A stretch of DNA of 33,100 nt from positions 495,444 to 528,543 of the forward strand of contig NW_003108085.1 in assembly GCF_000003605.2 (NCBI RefSeq), given 5' to 3'. The stretch comes from Saccoglossus kowalevskii (Eukaryota; Hemichordata; Enteropneusta; Harrimaniidae). This document shows, piece by piece, positions 10,201 through 21,255 of the stretch (position 1 is its first letter; each line of letters opens with the position of its first letter). Made by a program: the position numbers and the translations under genes. Under the pieces are notes generated by a model. That model searched no databases, was not told the DNA's origin, and saw only the letters and a program-made list of their open reading frames with translations.

Positions 10201-11121
10201 GACATGACTGACACACATTCAAACATCTCCTCAATAAACTTGGCAAATTATGTAACTTATTAACTAGTTTGGCGTCAGACCAGACACTATTTTCCCGGGT
10301 CGAAACCGCCGTATGTTAATCAAGGGGAATGAAGGAGGAAGGGTCTACGAACTATTGCATAATTAAATATAATAGACAATCTTACCTTCCAGAAGCTGTA
10401 TAATCACAATAGACCACTGCAAAGAATTAAAAAAAAAACATAATGAGAACGAAGAAGCGATAAAAGAACTGTAGCAGTGAATACAATTTCATAGATTTTT
10501 TTTTACCCGCTCACGTGTTTGTAGAGTAGAGGTAAGTTAACGTTCGATGGCCGTGTTCAATTCGTTTGCAATTCAAGAAATCAGCAAAGGTGAAGAGAAA
10601 CTCGTGTATGCGTGGGCGCAAATATAAACAGCCGATATGCCCACAAAACCACATGGACTGTGATAGTGCGCTTATACCGACGAACACGTGCTTTGCGCTG
10701 TGAGTTATAGAACAGTGCGTTCGCTAGACCGATCAGGCCAATTCAGCGGGGATCGAATGTACAGCGTCATTCTTGTTGCAGACACCGAGTCAGGCAGAAT
10801 GGTCTAATAGCCCCGCCCGGGGTCACCGCGGGTAACACGTGAACCCGGCATGCGATCGGGGGGGGGGGTATTTCAACCAGGAGCGTTTGAATATTTTTAA
10901 AAATCTCAAAACTGAAAAGTTCTCCGGTAATAGAGAAATAGTTTTTGTTGTGTGATTTGTTAGCACCTACCTTGTCGTTCTCCGAATGGCCCGTTGAATC
11001 TGGCTTCCCCGCCGACTACGTTCTGTTCGATGTACTGTAGGAACCGTAGTCTCTCCTCAGACACCACGTTATAATAGTCGATGGCATCGTATACACCGGC
11101 GTCTGCGTGGTCAATCTCCAT
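6617..11121 (-). CDS. Class V PLP-dependent aminotransferase (cysteine desulfurase/selenocysteine lyase-like), nine exons
   Basis: Joined exons 10971-11121, 10386-10416, 9886-10002, 9627-9756, 9020-9333, 8591-8849, 8140-8391, 7478-7849 and 6617-7276 give 761 residues plus TAA. Every intron is GT...AG and every phase closes. Seen in the protein: Gly-rich GSGATGAI (119-126), EHHSN (151-155), Asp231 in FWDYATAGP, the PLP Schiff-base lysine Lys264 in SPHKFVGG, EGGTPAI (314-320) and RGGCACAGPY (407-416). In this superfamily these bind PLP, and the last one holds the position of the desulfurase cysteine. The class V domain covers about 35-530. Residues 543-761 are an acidic extension. The start is ATG in an ACCATGG context, but the frame stays open upstream to 11240, so the N-terminus is uncertain. 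No transit peptide is evident from this start. The class is certain; the substrate is not, and a desulfurase, lyase or epimerase role is inference. Confidence 0.9.
7478..7849 (-). CDS. Aminotransferase exon 8 (C-terminal small domain)
   Basis: Acceptor TTGTCTTTAG, donor GTACGT; 124 codons (residues 419-542). DLLGISEKIADKF, RPGFARINLPYFM, AIDQIATNGWKLLPYYRF and TGAWDHR form the end of the class V small domain as commonly seen in invertebrate members of this family. Confidence 0.92.
8140..8391 (-). CDS. Aminotransferase exon 7 (desulfurase-type cysteine loop)
   Basis: Acceptor CTCTTTTTAG, donor GTAAGT; 84 whole codons (residues 335-418). RRLPIFSFLVRH and HHNFVCTLLNDLYGIQ lead into RGGCACAGPYAH (407-418). 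By spacing from Arg407 and Gly409, Cys412 falls where group II desulfurases carry the catalytic cysteine (R-x-G-x-x-C-A). That alignment is by eye. Confidence 0.92.
8591..8849 (-). CDS. Aminotransferase exon 6 (Schiff-base lysine)
   Basis: Acceptor CTTTTCAG, donor GTAAGT, ends in phase 0. Encodes residues 248-334. ISPHKFVGGVGTPG carries Lys264, the expected PLP aldimine lysine. AGGGTVSYVS and REEGGTPAI follow in the standard family order. Confidence 0.94.
9020..9333 (-). CDS. Aminotransferase exon 5 (cofactor ring-binding residues)
   Basis: Acceptor CGTCTGCTCAG, donor GTAAGT after phase 2. Encodes residues 144-248. His152-His153 in FEHHSN occupy the place of the ring-stacking His of this superfamily. 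Asn206 lies in FSAASNVTG. Asp231 in FWDYATAGP is in the position that pairs with the pyridine nitrogen. The exon is the longest of the catalytic domain. Confidence 0.93.
9627..9756 (-). CDS. Aminotransferase exon 4 (PLP phosphate loop)
   Basis: Acceptor GTATTTTCAG, donor GTAAGA, ends in phase 0. Encodes residues 100-143. DDDAVIFCGSGATGAIHKLY contains the Gly/Thr-rich loop (119-126) that in fold-type I enzymes holds the cofactor phosphate. Confidence 0.92.
9886..10002 (-). CDS. Aminotransferase exon 3
   Basis: Acceptor TTCAATTATAG, donor GTGAGT. Encodes residues 61-100, including RPLKFIEDYIQ and YGNTHTTTTIVSKQT. The second segment matches the family's N-terminal YGN-x-H-T/S loop near the active site. 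The upstream intron carries an (AT)n tract at 10018-10039, right beside the splice acceptor. Confidence 0.9.
10018..10039. repeat. (AT)n microsatellite in intron 2
   Basis: Uninterrupted AT dinucleotides starting about 15 nt from the exon 3 acceptor on the minus strand, so length changes could affect the branch or pyrimidine region. Confidence 0.85.
10386..10416 (-). CDS. Aminotransferase micro-exon 2 (31 nt)
   Basis: A 31-nt exon between acceptor TTCTTTGCAG and donor GTAAGATT. It completes residue 51 and encodes VVYCDYTASG (51-60), with Arg61 split across the next junction. It restores frame between exons 1 and 3 exactly. The D-x-T/A-A-S-G-R motif is the conserved start of the large domain in the class V family. 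ORF finding alone would miss this exon. Confidence 0.88.
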
Positions 11122-11240
11122 GGTAATAAAATGTTTAAAATTCACTGCTGGATCGGGCTTTTCCAGATGAATCTCCTTGGCGTAAAAAAAAATCTTATAG
11201 GCTGACGGACATTCGCGTATTCTCAGCTCGGGACTCTTGG
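10971..11240 (-). CDS. Aminotransferase exon 1 (coding from 11121; open frame continues to 11240)
   Basis: The exon ends in phase 1 at a GTAGGT donor (10965-10970). Residues 1-50 run from MEIDHADAG to NGPFGERQ, the usual lead-in to the class V core. The chosen ATG (11119-11121) sits in ACCATGG. The same frame stays open upstream for about 39 more codons to a possible acceptor (TTGAGCAG, after which the exon would start at 11240). This extension reads like protein (KIFFYAKEIHLEKPDPAVNF). So there is either a further upstream exon or a 5' leader. If it is a leader, it holds an out-of-frame ATG with a five-codon uORF (MSVSL, stop) starting near 11217. Confidence 0.8.
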
Positions 11241-14200
11241 CTGCTCAAGAGATGAATGAATTCTCACGAATACCCCGTTCTCTTTTAATAGGTTATCGCA
11301 CAAAGGGCACAACCATTATGGAAGACTCACGGGGGTGTCGGGTTCTCTTTCCACTTCAATGGTTACTAACCAGTCAAACGTGGTATATTTATTCAAACAC
11401 TACCGGATTAAATTTTAACGCATTCGAATCCTAAAAATCATAATAATTTGAACCTGAGTCATCAAAATATCAGTATTATGCCATAAATTCGGGCTAGATT
11501 CCGTAACCCTTGTTGTATAGTATTCATACGTAAGAAGGCGGCTGTAAGTCAAAACGACTTGCTACGTCACGACCCACTGAAAGGTGATTGGTGCGTCTAT
11601 CAGTACATACCGGTAAACAAGGGACACTTTTTGTATTGTTCATCGTTAAACAAGACCCATAGAAATGTTTCAAAGTGCACCCTCTAAAGCTTTTCACACA
11701 AAGATATTTGTTCTGCTCGGCTGGGTCCTTTCTATTTCACCCTTTTCAATTCATCTTTAACTGGTCCTTTCAGCTTTTGAAAAAAAGGAATCGCGTGCAT
11801 TGAAGCTAGCAGATAGTTCCAGCTGAAAGCGGCAATGTCGTCACATTTACCTTCCAACGTATAACCCCCAAGATGCGGAGTACACGTCACACTAACACAT
11901 GTTTTTATGTTCAAGGCATTGCAGACTATCGAAAACTTTAATGTAACAAATCTTTTTTTTACGTTCAACACTCTATTTTATAATTCTTTATATCATCTTG
12001 AAAAAAAGACCCCCTAGGTAAACAGATTTTTCAAAAACCTGAGGCAGGTATGTTTTGTTTGGGAACGTCGTGATTTTAGGATATCATCCCACGAGAATAT
12101 CGAATGTACGTGAAAACACCAAAGTTTTTCACAGAATACTAGACCTGGACACAACTTTCATCACATTTTTCGCCAACAAATTTGATTTAAATTTTAGTAA
12201 TTTGTACTAACAATAAATTAACAATGAAGTACATAATAATTTAGCCCCAAATGATAGACGGGAATGGTTATGTCAATTAATATTCTGGCAACCGGATGAC
12301 AATTTTTCAACAACCTGTTAACGAAGACACTCGCGTGTCCAAAACTGCAAGAGAACGGGTTTTTGAAATGAGCATGAGTTCAGATATTTCAGGATTGTCT
12401 TGCCACACCGACAACACGATTCTCCGGCGAAATCTTGCGTATTTTGTCAGGGTTCTGTAAATTTTGCGCTGATGTTAACTACAAAACCCACACGACGCGC
12501 TGTAAGCGGTATTCCGTATACGTAAGCTTGTGAAATATCGTGCTGTGTAACGTGTCTTCAAATATACAAGATCTACATTGGTTTGCATACCATATCGTCT
12601 AGGTTTTAAAATGAGGGCAATTATTGAAATATTTATGTAGTTTTGTTTTCAGTTTGAACCGGAATCTGTAAATTGTACTAATTCTGGTAGTTTTTTTGTC
12701 AAATATATACTTATTGGGAAATTCGACATCAAGCTTCATATTTGATTGTTGATTAAATCGAACTTAAAAAATGAGCGAAGTGTTTAATGTAGTACGTCTT
12801 CTTTTCGGCGGCCGTCATCATCGCCGATTTACACTCATAATTATGTTTTTTTTTTTTACTTTTACTTGACAAAACTTCCAGACAATATACAATGACTATT
12901 GTTATTTCCTTTCCTTCCGATTGTCAGTCACGTTATTACGTAACACATCTCGTTCTCATGGCCGTGTTATTTTGATTCCATCCCGACATGTCCGAGCCTG
13001 TCGGCGAGTTGCCATTCATGGAGACTCAGCTCGAGTGCTGAGGTACCGACTTGAAGACAGTTGGCGTTTCACTTCACGCCCTGCGTGTTTTTTCGGCACA
13101 CATACTATGATAGTTGTTTTTGATGCTGCCGATTTGCAAGCGATTCGCTGTCAGTTCCGATCGTTAAAGCTATGGATCATAGATGAAGCGTATCTCCCAG
13201 TGTTTTTGAAGTCCCATCTTCGTCGGCTCCCCCTATCTTTCTGTACTCGAGTCTAACACAGCTTGACCATGAAGGACGATAAACAAACGATTTGTTTTGT
13301 GGTGTGCGTACAAACGCATGTTATCATCACGAGCTTGACTCGTGTAAATTTGCAATATTATACCTGATTGGACACCCGTTACTAAAATCTAACAGTCGGA
13401 CCAATGATAGACCAGCTTGTTTGTTGATTTCAGCCTTTTTATATATGCTTCGATTTGACTTTGATTGTATGAAATAAAGTCACCACAAAATATCGCGGAC
13501 TCAATCTGACAGGTGTTTTTAACGGCTGTTTCGTAGCGTAAGTTGCCTTACGTTACGTGTAGGCAGCCGCCATCTTCTGGTCTATAGTTGAGTTGCTGTA
13601 CATGTAGTATTGTAAGAATATTCCACTATCTGCATATTTATTTCCCCAACATTTTGATCAAGACTTATAACTAATATGTATTTACGTCCTTTTGGTCAAA
13701 AATTGTGACAAAAATTATAGAAAAATACGGAAATAGACAAAATGTTACACCGACATTCATTACATATTTCAGTCTTGTATGGTATTAATGGCATGCTACG
13801 CTCATATCTGATTTTCCGGTATGCGTAGTGCTTTCATTTATGTTGCTCTATTGCAAATGTTTTTATTTGCATTTTCGTATTTTTGTACTTGTGGCTGGAG
13901 ATCACCGACTGTAAAAGGATTTTATTGACGTTGGTCGCCAGAACAAATCGATGCCGCGATCACCCTAAATTTCCCGGTCTACCACCGTCACCAGAAGTGG
14001 CTGAAATGTATTTATAGGATATGTATAGAAAGAAATACTCGTTGATTAACGACTCCTCGTGGGTATTCCAGAATTCCTGCTATACAGGCGTTAGTTATTG
14101 GAAGGAATTCCGAATTGTAATCGCCGCGTAGCAACGCAACGAACAACTGCAAGTTCGAGAATGAATGATAACACCCCCGTACGAGGATTCCAACAGTCGC

Positions 14201-17200
14201 CTTCGCCGTGGTTGCTTCATTTAGTGGCTTGCGCGATTAACGAAAATTATGTGTGGCGCTATCTGGGCAATCACGCATGTGTGTGTGTTTTGATCGGAGT
14301 TTGGACGTCACCACGGGGTTTAGCTCCTACCGGGCAGTTCGCATGATCAGATCAACTGAAGTCATTCGTTGATTAAAGTAGAACGAGTTAGTATTGTTTT
14401 TCACCCCCGATTATTATCAAATGTAAGTTGCTTTAACAATTCTAAATTTAATAGTGATCTGTATTTTTAATAAAATAAAAAATAAATAAAATAAAAACAT
14501 ATTATTAAATAAAATAAAATAAAAACAGTATATTGTTATTGATTCACTCAAACTGTTCTGAAAATTACATATACACCGTTAACCCCCCCCCCGTTACGTT
14601 AATTTAGCTGTACAGATTAAAGTTACGAGAATGGAGTCTTTAAGTTTTATCAGTGTTAATGATAACTTGTGTGGATCCAATGTAAACATTTTCCGTACGT
14701 ACACAAATCTGAGTGTTTAACAAGTTGAGAAGCTTCCTTAAAACTTTAACTTCTCGGCATACAACAATCACGATGGATTGAAAACAGCAAGGACGATTGC
14801 TTTGGATGACCTTCTCGAAATAAGAGAAACCGCCTAAATCAGGATAAGAAAGATACACACGTGACAGGAACACGAGAACATCTTCACGAGACCTTGCACG
14901 TGACTCGGAGTCGGAAGCGGAGGATGTTAGTTCCTGTTTTCGCTAAGAGATGTACTGGGTGGGGCTGCTAAGAAGAGGAGGATCCGTCCCCGATGACATT
15001 GACGATTTGTTTCTTTAAGAAATATGTGCTACACCTTGTTTTAATGTAATAAAATTGTTGTTAAATGCCCAAAAAAACAAACAACATTTGTGTGAATATT
15101 TATTGTTTCAATGTCAGCTACTAATACCATTTTTTTCTGCATTTTTCTTTTATTCTTTAATATTTCTGGAAATGAACCCTAATTTTGAAGCTAACAGGCA
15201 AAGTTTGTGTCAATTTTCAGTTTTTAATCAAAAAATGTGGCTATTTATGTCTCAATCTTTTGAAGGAATGCGCAGACTATAAACGGGACTATTTTGTGAA
15301 TTTGTGACAGAAAGATACATTCACCGTATGAATTCGTTATTGGTACATGTATATTTCATTTCTTTTGATCATACATTCAATGCGCACGTCGCTCTGTAAT
15401 TGCCGTAAATGTTGGCCCGGAAATGATAATCCAAAAAACAAAACAAAAAACAGATAGCTCGCGAAATAAACAGGAACATAACTTTTATTTAAAACATTCC
15501 TACGTCACAATTGTTTGTCCTGATCGCCCTACTGCTATTTTTACCATTCTCACGCTTGGTTACCCCACTTGAAAGAGCAGCGAAAGTAAACGCCGGTATT
15601 AGCCAATAAAACGCGAGACACGACAATGCGTGCAACGCATGTATGGTGACCTCACACGCCTGGGGTCAGTGCGTTTGAAAGCGCATAGAGCTCTTTACGT
15701 CACTATGGCAGTACTTCGTCACAGAGCACGGTACAAATGTCCATTTTACGAGCTTCATTCAGTACCATACCCTGCGTCCACGTCACACAGATGTAAAACA
15801 AGGCGCAAAATAGAACAAGAACGAAACAAACAAAATAACCAACCAATCAACAAACAAAAACAACACATAGTTTCAAATTCACTAACTCATAATGCGTTTC
15901 GGGGTTAAGCGCACAGTGATTTAGTTACAAAAAGGATCGCTGTACATGTAGTTTATTATTAGGCAAAAAGGACTCCCTGTCGCTTCACCGAATTTGACTT
16001 CGTTGTGTCGTGTTTTGAGCATTAACGCGCCCGCGGTGGCATTTTATTTGAAACGTCGAGTCGTGTTCCTCTGTTCAACCAAAGATATTCTTGCCAGTCA
16101 CTCATGAACAGCCCATAAACTCACCCTTCTCGCGAGTTCAGTCCCGGGATATCGACATAGAGAGCCATATGTCACATGCTACAAACGCCATATTTAAATA
16201 GCTACATGCCATTTTAGCGAATTTGACTCCATGCATGAATTAACTGAATCTTGATTTAGCTAAAGTGTCAACAATTTCATTGTGAGAATATACTTTATTT
16301 TAAATTAGTAACATCTTGAATTGACGAAATTACAGATTAGGTAAATTAGCTAAAATACTAGCTAAAAAGACATGTTTTACAGTATATATTTTTGAACCGC
16401 ACTTGATAATTTGCAGAAAGACCTCTGCCTAGAACAAGCGAAACTCGAGAGCTGACCATGTTTCAGAAAATACAAATCGCCTCTCAATCAAATATTAATA
16501 AGACGATCAATTCGTCCCAGGAATGTGTTCTCTTGAATTCCCCCGACCCATCGGTGTGATCTAGCATGCCCCGTTGGTTATACTCTTATTTAACATTAAA
16601 AGCCGTGAAAATAAAACAATTTCAAGACAAAATTACAATATAACACTCATTCCCATATACCGTATACTACTAGTAGCTTTGCGGAACATCTGGTTACGAA
16701 CTTCACGGTGAGTCTGGCACCGAGCATCAAGTACGCTACGTAGGGTGGTACACGCATTTACATGCTGTCACGTTGATCTTATGATCATACTTACTTTTAA
16801 TTAAAGACCTTATAACAACACGTTTCCTTGTAGTCAGTTATTTACCCGTAGTGTGATCCACGTAGTTTTTATACATTGTAGTGTGTTTTGTTTCTGCTTA
16901 GGGATTGGTAGGGGGGGCGTAACCCCCTGTGGTGAGAACCAGAGTGTCTGGCCTACCTGCAGGATCCCTTTGTTTAACGTTCACGTTATTGTTTGTTAAT
17001 TTAGTTGCGTTGTTGTTTTTGTCAGACTGCGACTGAAAAATTACTAGTATATATATATATATATACTGTTGTAAGCGTAGTGGCGTAATCATTGTTATGC
17101 TAATAGAGGTGTCGTTAACGGGGTATGGTTGCTAGGGCATGATACGCGATCTGTAATGAAAGGCAGTACGATACGGATGTTGTTGCATTATGTGTATACA

Positions 17201-17260
17201 GAATCGACAAAACAGTTTTTGTATTTATAAATAGTCTGATACGGGATAAATATTTGGCAC
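11241..17260. other. Long spacer upstream of the aminotransferase gene
   Basis: About 6 kb. It may hold the promoter and any missing 5' exon, but I could not place one. Contents seen: a GC-richer block with a 111-codon open frame on the plus strand (12921-13256, no recognisable product), an A-rich AATAAA-like low-complexity tract (14468-14525), a C run (14583-14591) and an (AT)n run (17047-17065). No RNA gene recognised. Confidence 0.6.
14468..14525. repeat. AATAAA-like low-complexity tract
   Basis: Runs of AATAAAATAA-type sequence with no gene nearby that would use them as polyadenylation signals. Confidence 0.7.
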
Positions 17261-17269
17261 AAAAGTATA

Positions 17270-18060
17270 CTACTAGTAGTTGCCACAAACTAGCCATATA
17301 GTTGCCACAAACTACAGTACTCATTTAGCTGCCACAAACTACATATTTAGTTGCCACAATCTATCTTGTAAGTTCCTAGTTGCCACAAACTACCCATTTA
17401 GTTGCCATAAACAACCCATTTAGTTACCACAAACTACCCATTTAGTTTCCACAAACTACCCATTTATTTGCCACAAACTTCCCATTTAGTTACCACAAAC
17501 TACCCATTTATTTGCCACAAACTTCCCATTTAGTTGCCACAAACTACCCATTTAGCTGCCACAATCCATCTTCCTAGTTGCCACAAACTACCCATTTAGT
17601 TGCCAAAAACTACCCATTTATTTGCCACAAACTACCCATTTAGTTGCCACAAACTACCCATTTAGTTGCCACAAACTACCCATTTAGTTGCCACAATCCA
17701 TCTTCCTAGTTGCCACAAACTACCCATTTAGTTGCCAAAAACTACCCATTTATTTGCCACAAACTACCCATTTAGTTGCCACAAACTACCCATTTAGTTG
17801 CCACAATCCATCTTCCTAGTTGCCACAAACTACCCATTTAGTTGCCACAAACTACCAATTTGGTTGCCACAATCTATCCTTCCTAGTTTTCACAAACTAT
17901 CCTCCCAGTTGCCACACACTATCCTCCTAGTTGCCACAAACTACTCATCTACTTGCCACAAACTTCCCATGTAGATGCCGCAAACTATTCATCTAGGAAG
18001 ATAGATTGTGACAACCCGAAATGGGTAGTTTGTGGCAACTAGGAGGATAGATTGTGGCAA
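17270..18060. repeat. Tandem array of a 22-bp unit with an inverted right end
   Basis: About 35 copies of a unit whose core is TTGCCACAAACTACCCATTT. Variants with CCACAATCCATCTTCC recur at 17559, 17691 and 17801, i.e. 6 and then 5 units apart, showing higher-order organisation. From about 17990 the units run as reverse complements (AAATGGGTAGTTTGTGGCAA), giving a palindromic end. Confidence 0.95.
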
Positions 18061-18062
18061 AG

Positions 18063-18193
18063 AAAGGTCGTAGTGGCGACAAACATTGCGTGGGATTCGA
18101 CAAACGCGAAAACATTTTAGAAAATATTTCCATGCTTAATAATGTGCTGTACACATTTGATGATGGTCAATTTCGATGCAGTAAAGGTATTCA
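18063..18193 (+). mobile_element. 370-bp TIR element, truncated copy D
   Basis: Matches copy C from GTGGGATTCGACAAACGCG through ATGCTTAATAATGTGC to GTAAAGGTATTC. It then ends, and its left terminus is replaced by the 22-bp array. The frame runs unbroken from VGFDKREN to SKGIQI, longer than in A and B. Confidence 0.7.
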
Positions 18194-18559
18194 AATTCTC
18201 TCGTCAAAGTGCTTAAAAACTACTTACATTAAACTGAACTTACTAACTAACTGTGCCTTCATTGAAACGGAAAAAAATATATATAATCAAGGGGTCTACA
18301 CATAGGTTATACAAATTGTATGGATATGCTCAATCGTTTGTAGGTTCGGTGGTACCCTTTATCCAGTTATACACTAAGAGCCCCCATGAGATTCATTCAC
18401 GTAGTTTCCCCCACATAGATACAGCTGTGACTGAAGTCAACACGCTACATGTATACGTACATCCCGTCCACTCCCGTTTCCCCCCAATGAAAAGTTATTA
18501 GAGATAATAGCCTTCTTTTTCAGTACGGAAAATTCCGTGGTTATTGAGCTTTCGAAGAA
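18194..18559. other. Spacer between element copies D and B
   Basis: No gene seen. Short overlapping open frames only. Confidence 0.55.
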
Positions 18560-18929
18560 GATAAGTGATTTTCCGTACAACTGCGAGATCTCGCGAGATG
18601 CATGAGAGACGCGCGTCGAACGTCTACCGCAAAAATCGAACGATTTGATTTTGAACTGGAATTTCATTGTTTCATAGATCATATCGACCGACCGATCTTC
18701 GACAGAGGAATATTGCTTTCGAATACCCTCACTTAATCGAAATTGTCTACCATCAAAAGTGGACAGCACATTATTAAGCATGGAAATGTCCCCCAAAATA
18801 CTTCGCGTTTGTCGAATCCCACGCGATGTTTGACGCGACTACGACGCTATGACCTTTGTTTGTCCTGTTTTTACGTTCGATTTCAATCATAACGCTGGGA
18901 TTCTAGCAGTGTCCGGAAAATGGTCCATT
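18560..18929 (-). mobile_element. 370-bp TIR element, copy B
   Basis: Ends GATAAGTGATTTTCCGT and, inward from the right, AATGGACCATTTTCCG. The interior is highly similar to copy A. The internal open stretch runs from MLNNVLSTFDG to SQLYGKSLI on the minus strand. It is frame-shifted upstream by a one-base deletion at a different place from copy A's. Confidence 0.8.
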
Positions 18930-18939
18930 GAACGTCGTT

Positions 18940-19182
18940 CAATTTTAATGACGAGCTTTTCAATGTCACGGTCAGACAAAACACAAGCTTATGATACGTC
19001 CCGTTGGGAGGTACACAATTAGATCCAATATCCGTAGAGTAAATGTCATCATTTGAACATGGCCTCATCACGTGTTCTATTTGCTTTACAGACTCATAAC
19101 CCCATCCCGTAAAAGAACATGGCGTACGACAATTAACCGTGACGGTAGGAACTAAAAGAGCTCTTGGTAATGCGGAGGCCAC
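18940..19182 (-). CDS. Very weak candidate: cysteine-containing open frame
   Basis: Minus-strand frame with four to five cysteines (VNCRTPCSFTGWGYESV, MRPCSNDD, GSNCVPPNGTYHKLVFCL) that could be an exon of a secreted protein. Its C-terminal end runs into element copy B, no convincing donor was found and no family is recognised. It may be chance. Confidence 0.12.
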
Positions 19183-19186
19183 AAAA

Positions 19187-19330
19187 AACGTAACCTTTTC
19201 CCCAAATCCAAATGCCCCAAATAATTCTAAGTTTTGAATTTGTAAGTGGTTGTTGAAAAACGTAACCCTTCCCCAAATCCGAATGCCCCAAATAATTCTA
19301 AGTTTTCAATTTGTAAGTTGTTGAAAATTA
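19187..19330. repeat. Two-copy 72-bp direct repeat
   Basis: CGTAACC begins at 19189 and again at 19261, each followed by a CCCCAAATCC segment and AATGCCCCAAATAATTCTAA. The two copies differ at a few positions. Confidence 0.8.
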
Positions 19331-20884
19331 AAAGAAGATGTAGAGGGACTGTGCTCAAACTAAGCGAGAGAGAACAATACAATGCACTGAAGTTCTATCC
19401 CCCCCCAGAGTATTTAACAACAAACGCATAAATGAGCTGAAACATACTGCGTTGTGGCAATCGACGATGGGGAGTTATGTTGAGAGGTTGGCGCCGACCA
19501 CACGTTGGCTAGCGTGAACAACAACTACTGGAATGATGGACAGATAGTTTGTCTGTCTCTACACAAACTTCAAAAGCGAGAAAATGACTGCATCGGATGT
19601 ATCTGGTGTCAGACAATGCATGACACCAACCACATTGACGCAATAGTATGTAGAAACGATGAAAGGCTTGTAAAGCTTAGACAGAGGCATACCCTCTTGC
19701 CTTCGGAGGGAGCACCGTCTGCACCTGTCAATCAACCATCCCCCTGCGAGGGCTCGTTGAAAAGTCCGTACTTGTACAGCATAGAAGACACTCCACGCTG
19801 TTATGTCGCAAAAGAATGGACTTGTCAGCGCCTTTTATCGTCAATTCGAATTGACCCGTTCACGACCTCCACGATCAAGCCACATCCGCCACACGGCGCG
19901 GCCCAACTTTATTCAAAGTCTTGAAAAGCCGGGCACCGAGCCCACTTTTGATTTAACAAGTCGGACCAAATTTCGGAAAATATAACTTGGGATTCCTGTG
20001 GTTATCATTCAAGAAAGATGAATTTAAATTCATACAAATTATACAACAAATTCGGATTAATTCCCCGTCGCGATGTGCCGTATCCTGTTTTCGGAAGTCA
20101 GGAGCGCTGGCGGAAGATCCACCATCTCTGATTGTCACGTGCAGCTCTCGTCACACGCTCGGGCTAATTATTCATCTGGCCACGTGGACTTTATTGTTAT
20201 ACGTGTTGCTATGTGCATGCTAAGTAGACGCGCGTGTGTGGTCTTGCATCAGAGAGGACCTCTTTGATCCTTCAGTTGTGGGGCGCCTATATTAGAGGAA
20301 AAAAATCGTCCTAGTTTTCGAGAATCTTCATTGAAAATAAAATGCTATAAGCTTTGACCAGGCGTGTAATGAAAGGAATTACTTTAATAAAAGTTGAGGA
20401 TTTCTTTGTGAAACTGACCGAAAGTTTGACCGGATCCTGACAGTTCCGTTATATAGGTATTATCACGGTAATTCAGAAGAAATAGTTTCCGTACTGGTCA
20501 AAGGGGGCAGATTACATTTCTATAACATGGTGACCGCGGTTGGCAATGTCGTAACCAAGTTGAACCCACGCACGAGAAGACGGCAAACTACAACACGATA
20601 GCCGACATTTATTCGCCGTGCGATATGCATTGGAGCAGCAAAATCTTCAATTCCTTTCCGCAGACGACAGTCACGGTCGTTACCATCAATCTACTAGATA
20701 TGTTCTGAAATCCAAATATAGAACATAAAACCTTTCATTCAAACACTCTCCAAACAAACAGTATCATTAACCCCCTTCACCGCCAGGCAGTTTCCCGCCG
20801 AAATTGTGACAAAAATTTATTCCAAAATTTCAATAATTTTCCCTATTTTCAATCACAGTTCTAGAGCAAAAAGACCCATTTTAA
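19331..20884. other. Spacer, no gene recognised
   Basis: Contains a 139-codon plus-strand open frame (19505-19924, non-ATG start, no family recognised) and a short perfect hairpin near 19607 (TGGTGTCA / TGACACCA). Nothing else is supported. Confidence 0.5.
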
Positions 20885-21255
20885 AATAGACCATTTTCCG
20901 ATCACTACGAGAATCACGCGTTATGCTTGAAATCGAATGTAAAAACAGGACAAACAAAGGTCATAGCGTCGTAGTCGCGTCAAACATCGCGTGGGATTCG
21001 ACAAACGCGAAAGTATTTTGGGGGACATTTCCATGCTTAATAATGTGCAGTACATATTTGATTATAGGCCATTTCAATTAAGTAAGGATATTCGGAAGCA
21101 ATATTCCTCTGTCGAAGATCGGTCGGTCGATGTGAGCTACGAAATAATGAATTTCGAGTTCAAAATCAAATCGTTCAATTTTTGCGGCAGACGTTCGACG
21201 CCGTCTTTCATGAGTCCCGCGAGATCTCGCAATTGTACGGAAAAAATCACCTATT
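20885..21255 (+). mobile_element. 370-bp TIR element, copy C
   Basis: Opposite orientation to A and B. Ends AATAGACCATTTTCCG and, inward from the right, AATAGGTGATTTTTTCCG. The open stretch is continuous from VGFDKRESILGD through MLNNVQYIFDY to FCGRRST. It then shifts frame relative to A and B through a small deletion near 21197. Confidence 0.8.

Noticed and set aside
11732-11971. 79-codon minus-strand frame upstream of the aminotransferase, considered as its first exon
   Set aside because: No donor in the right phase was found, and the peptide does not resemble a class V N-terminus.
12921-13256. 111-codon plus-strand frame in a GC-richer block
   Set aside because: Non-ATG start, no flanking splice sites that join to anything, and an unremarkable peptide. 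More likely chance in a CpG-rich stretch.
16898-17092. Minus-strand frame ending GRPDTLVLTTGGYAPPTNP
   Set aside because: Short, includes an AT microsatellite read as alternating Tyr/Ile, and no splice context.
19505-19924. 139-codon plus-strand frame
   Set aside because: Starts at TTG, no domain or splice partner, and two other frames overlap its end.
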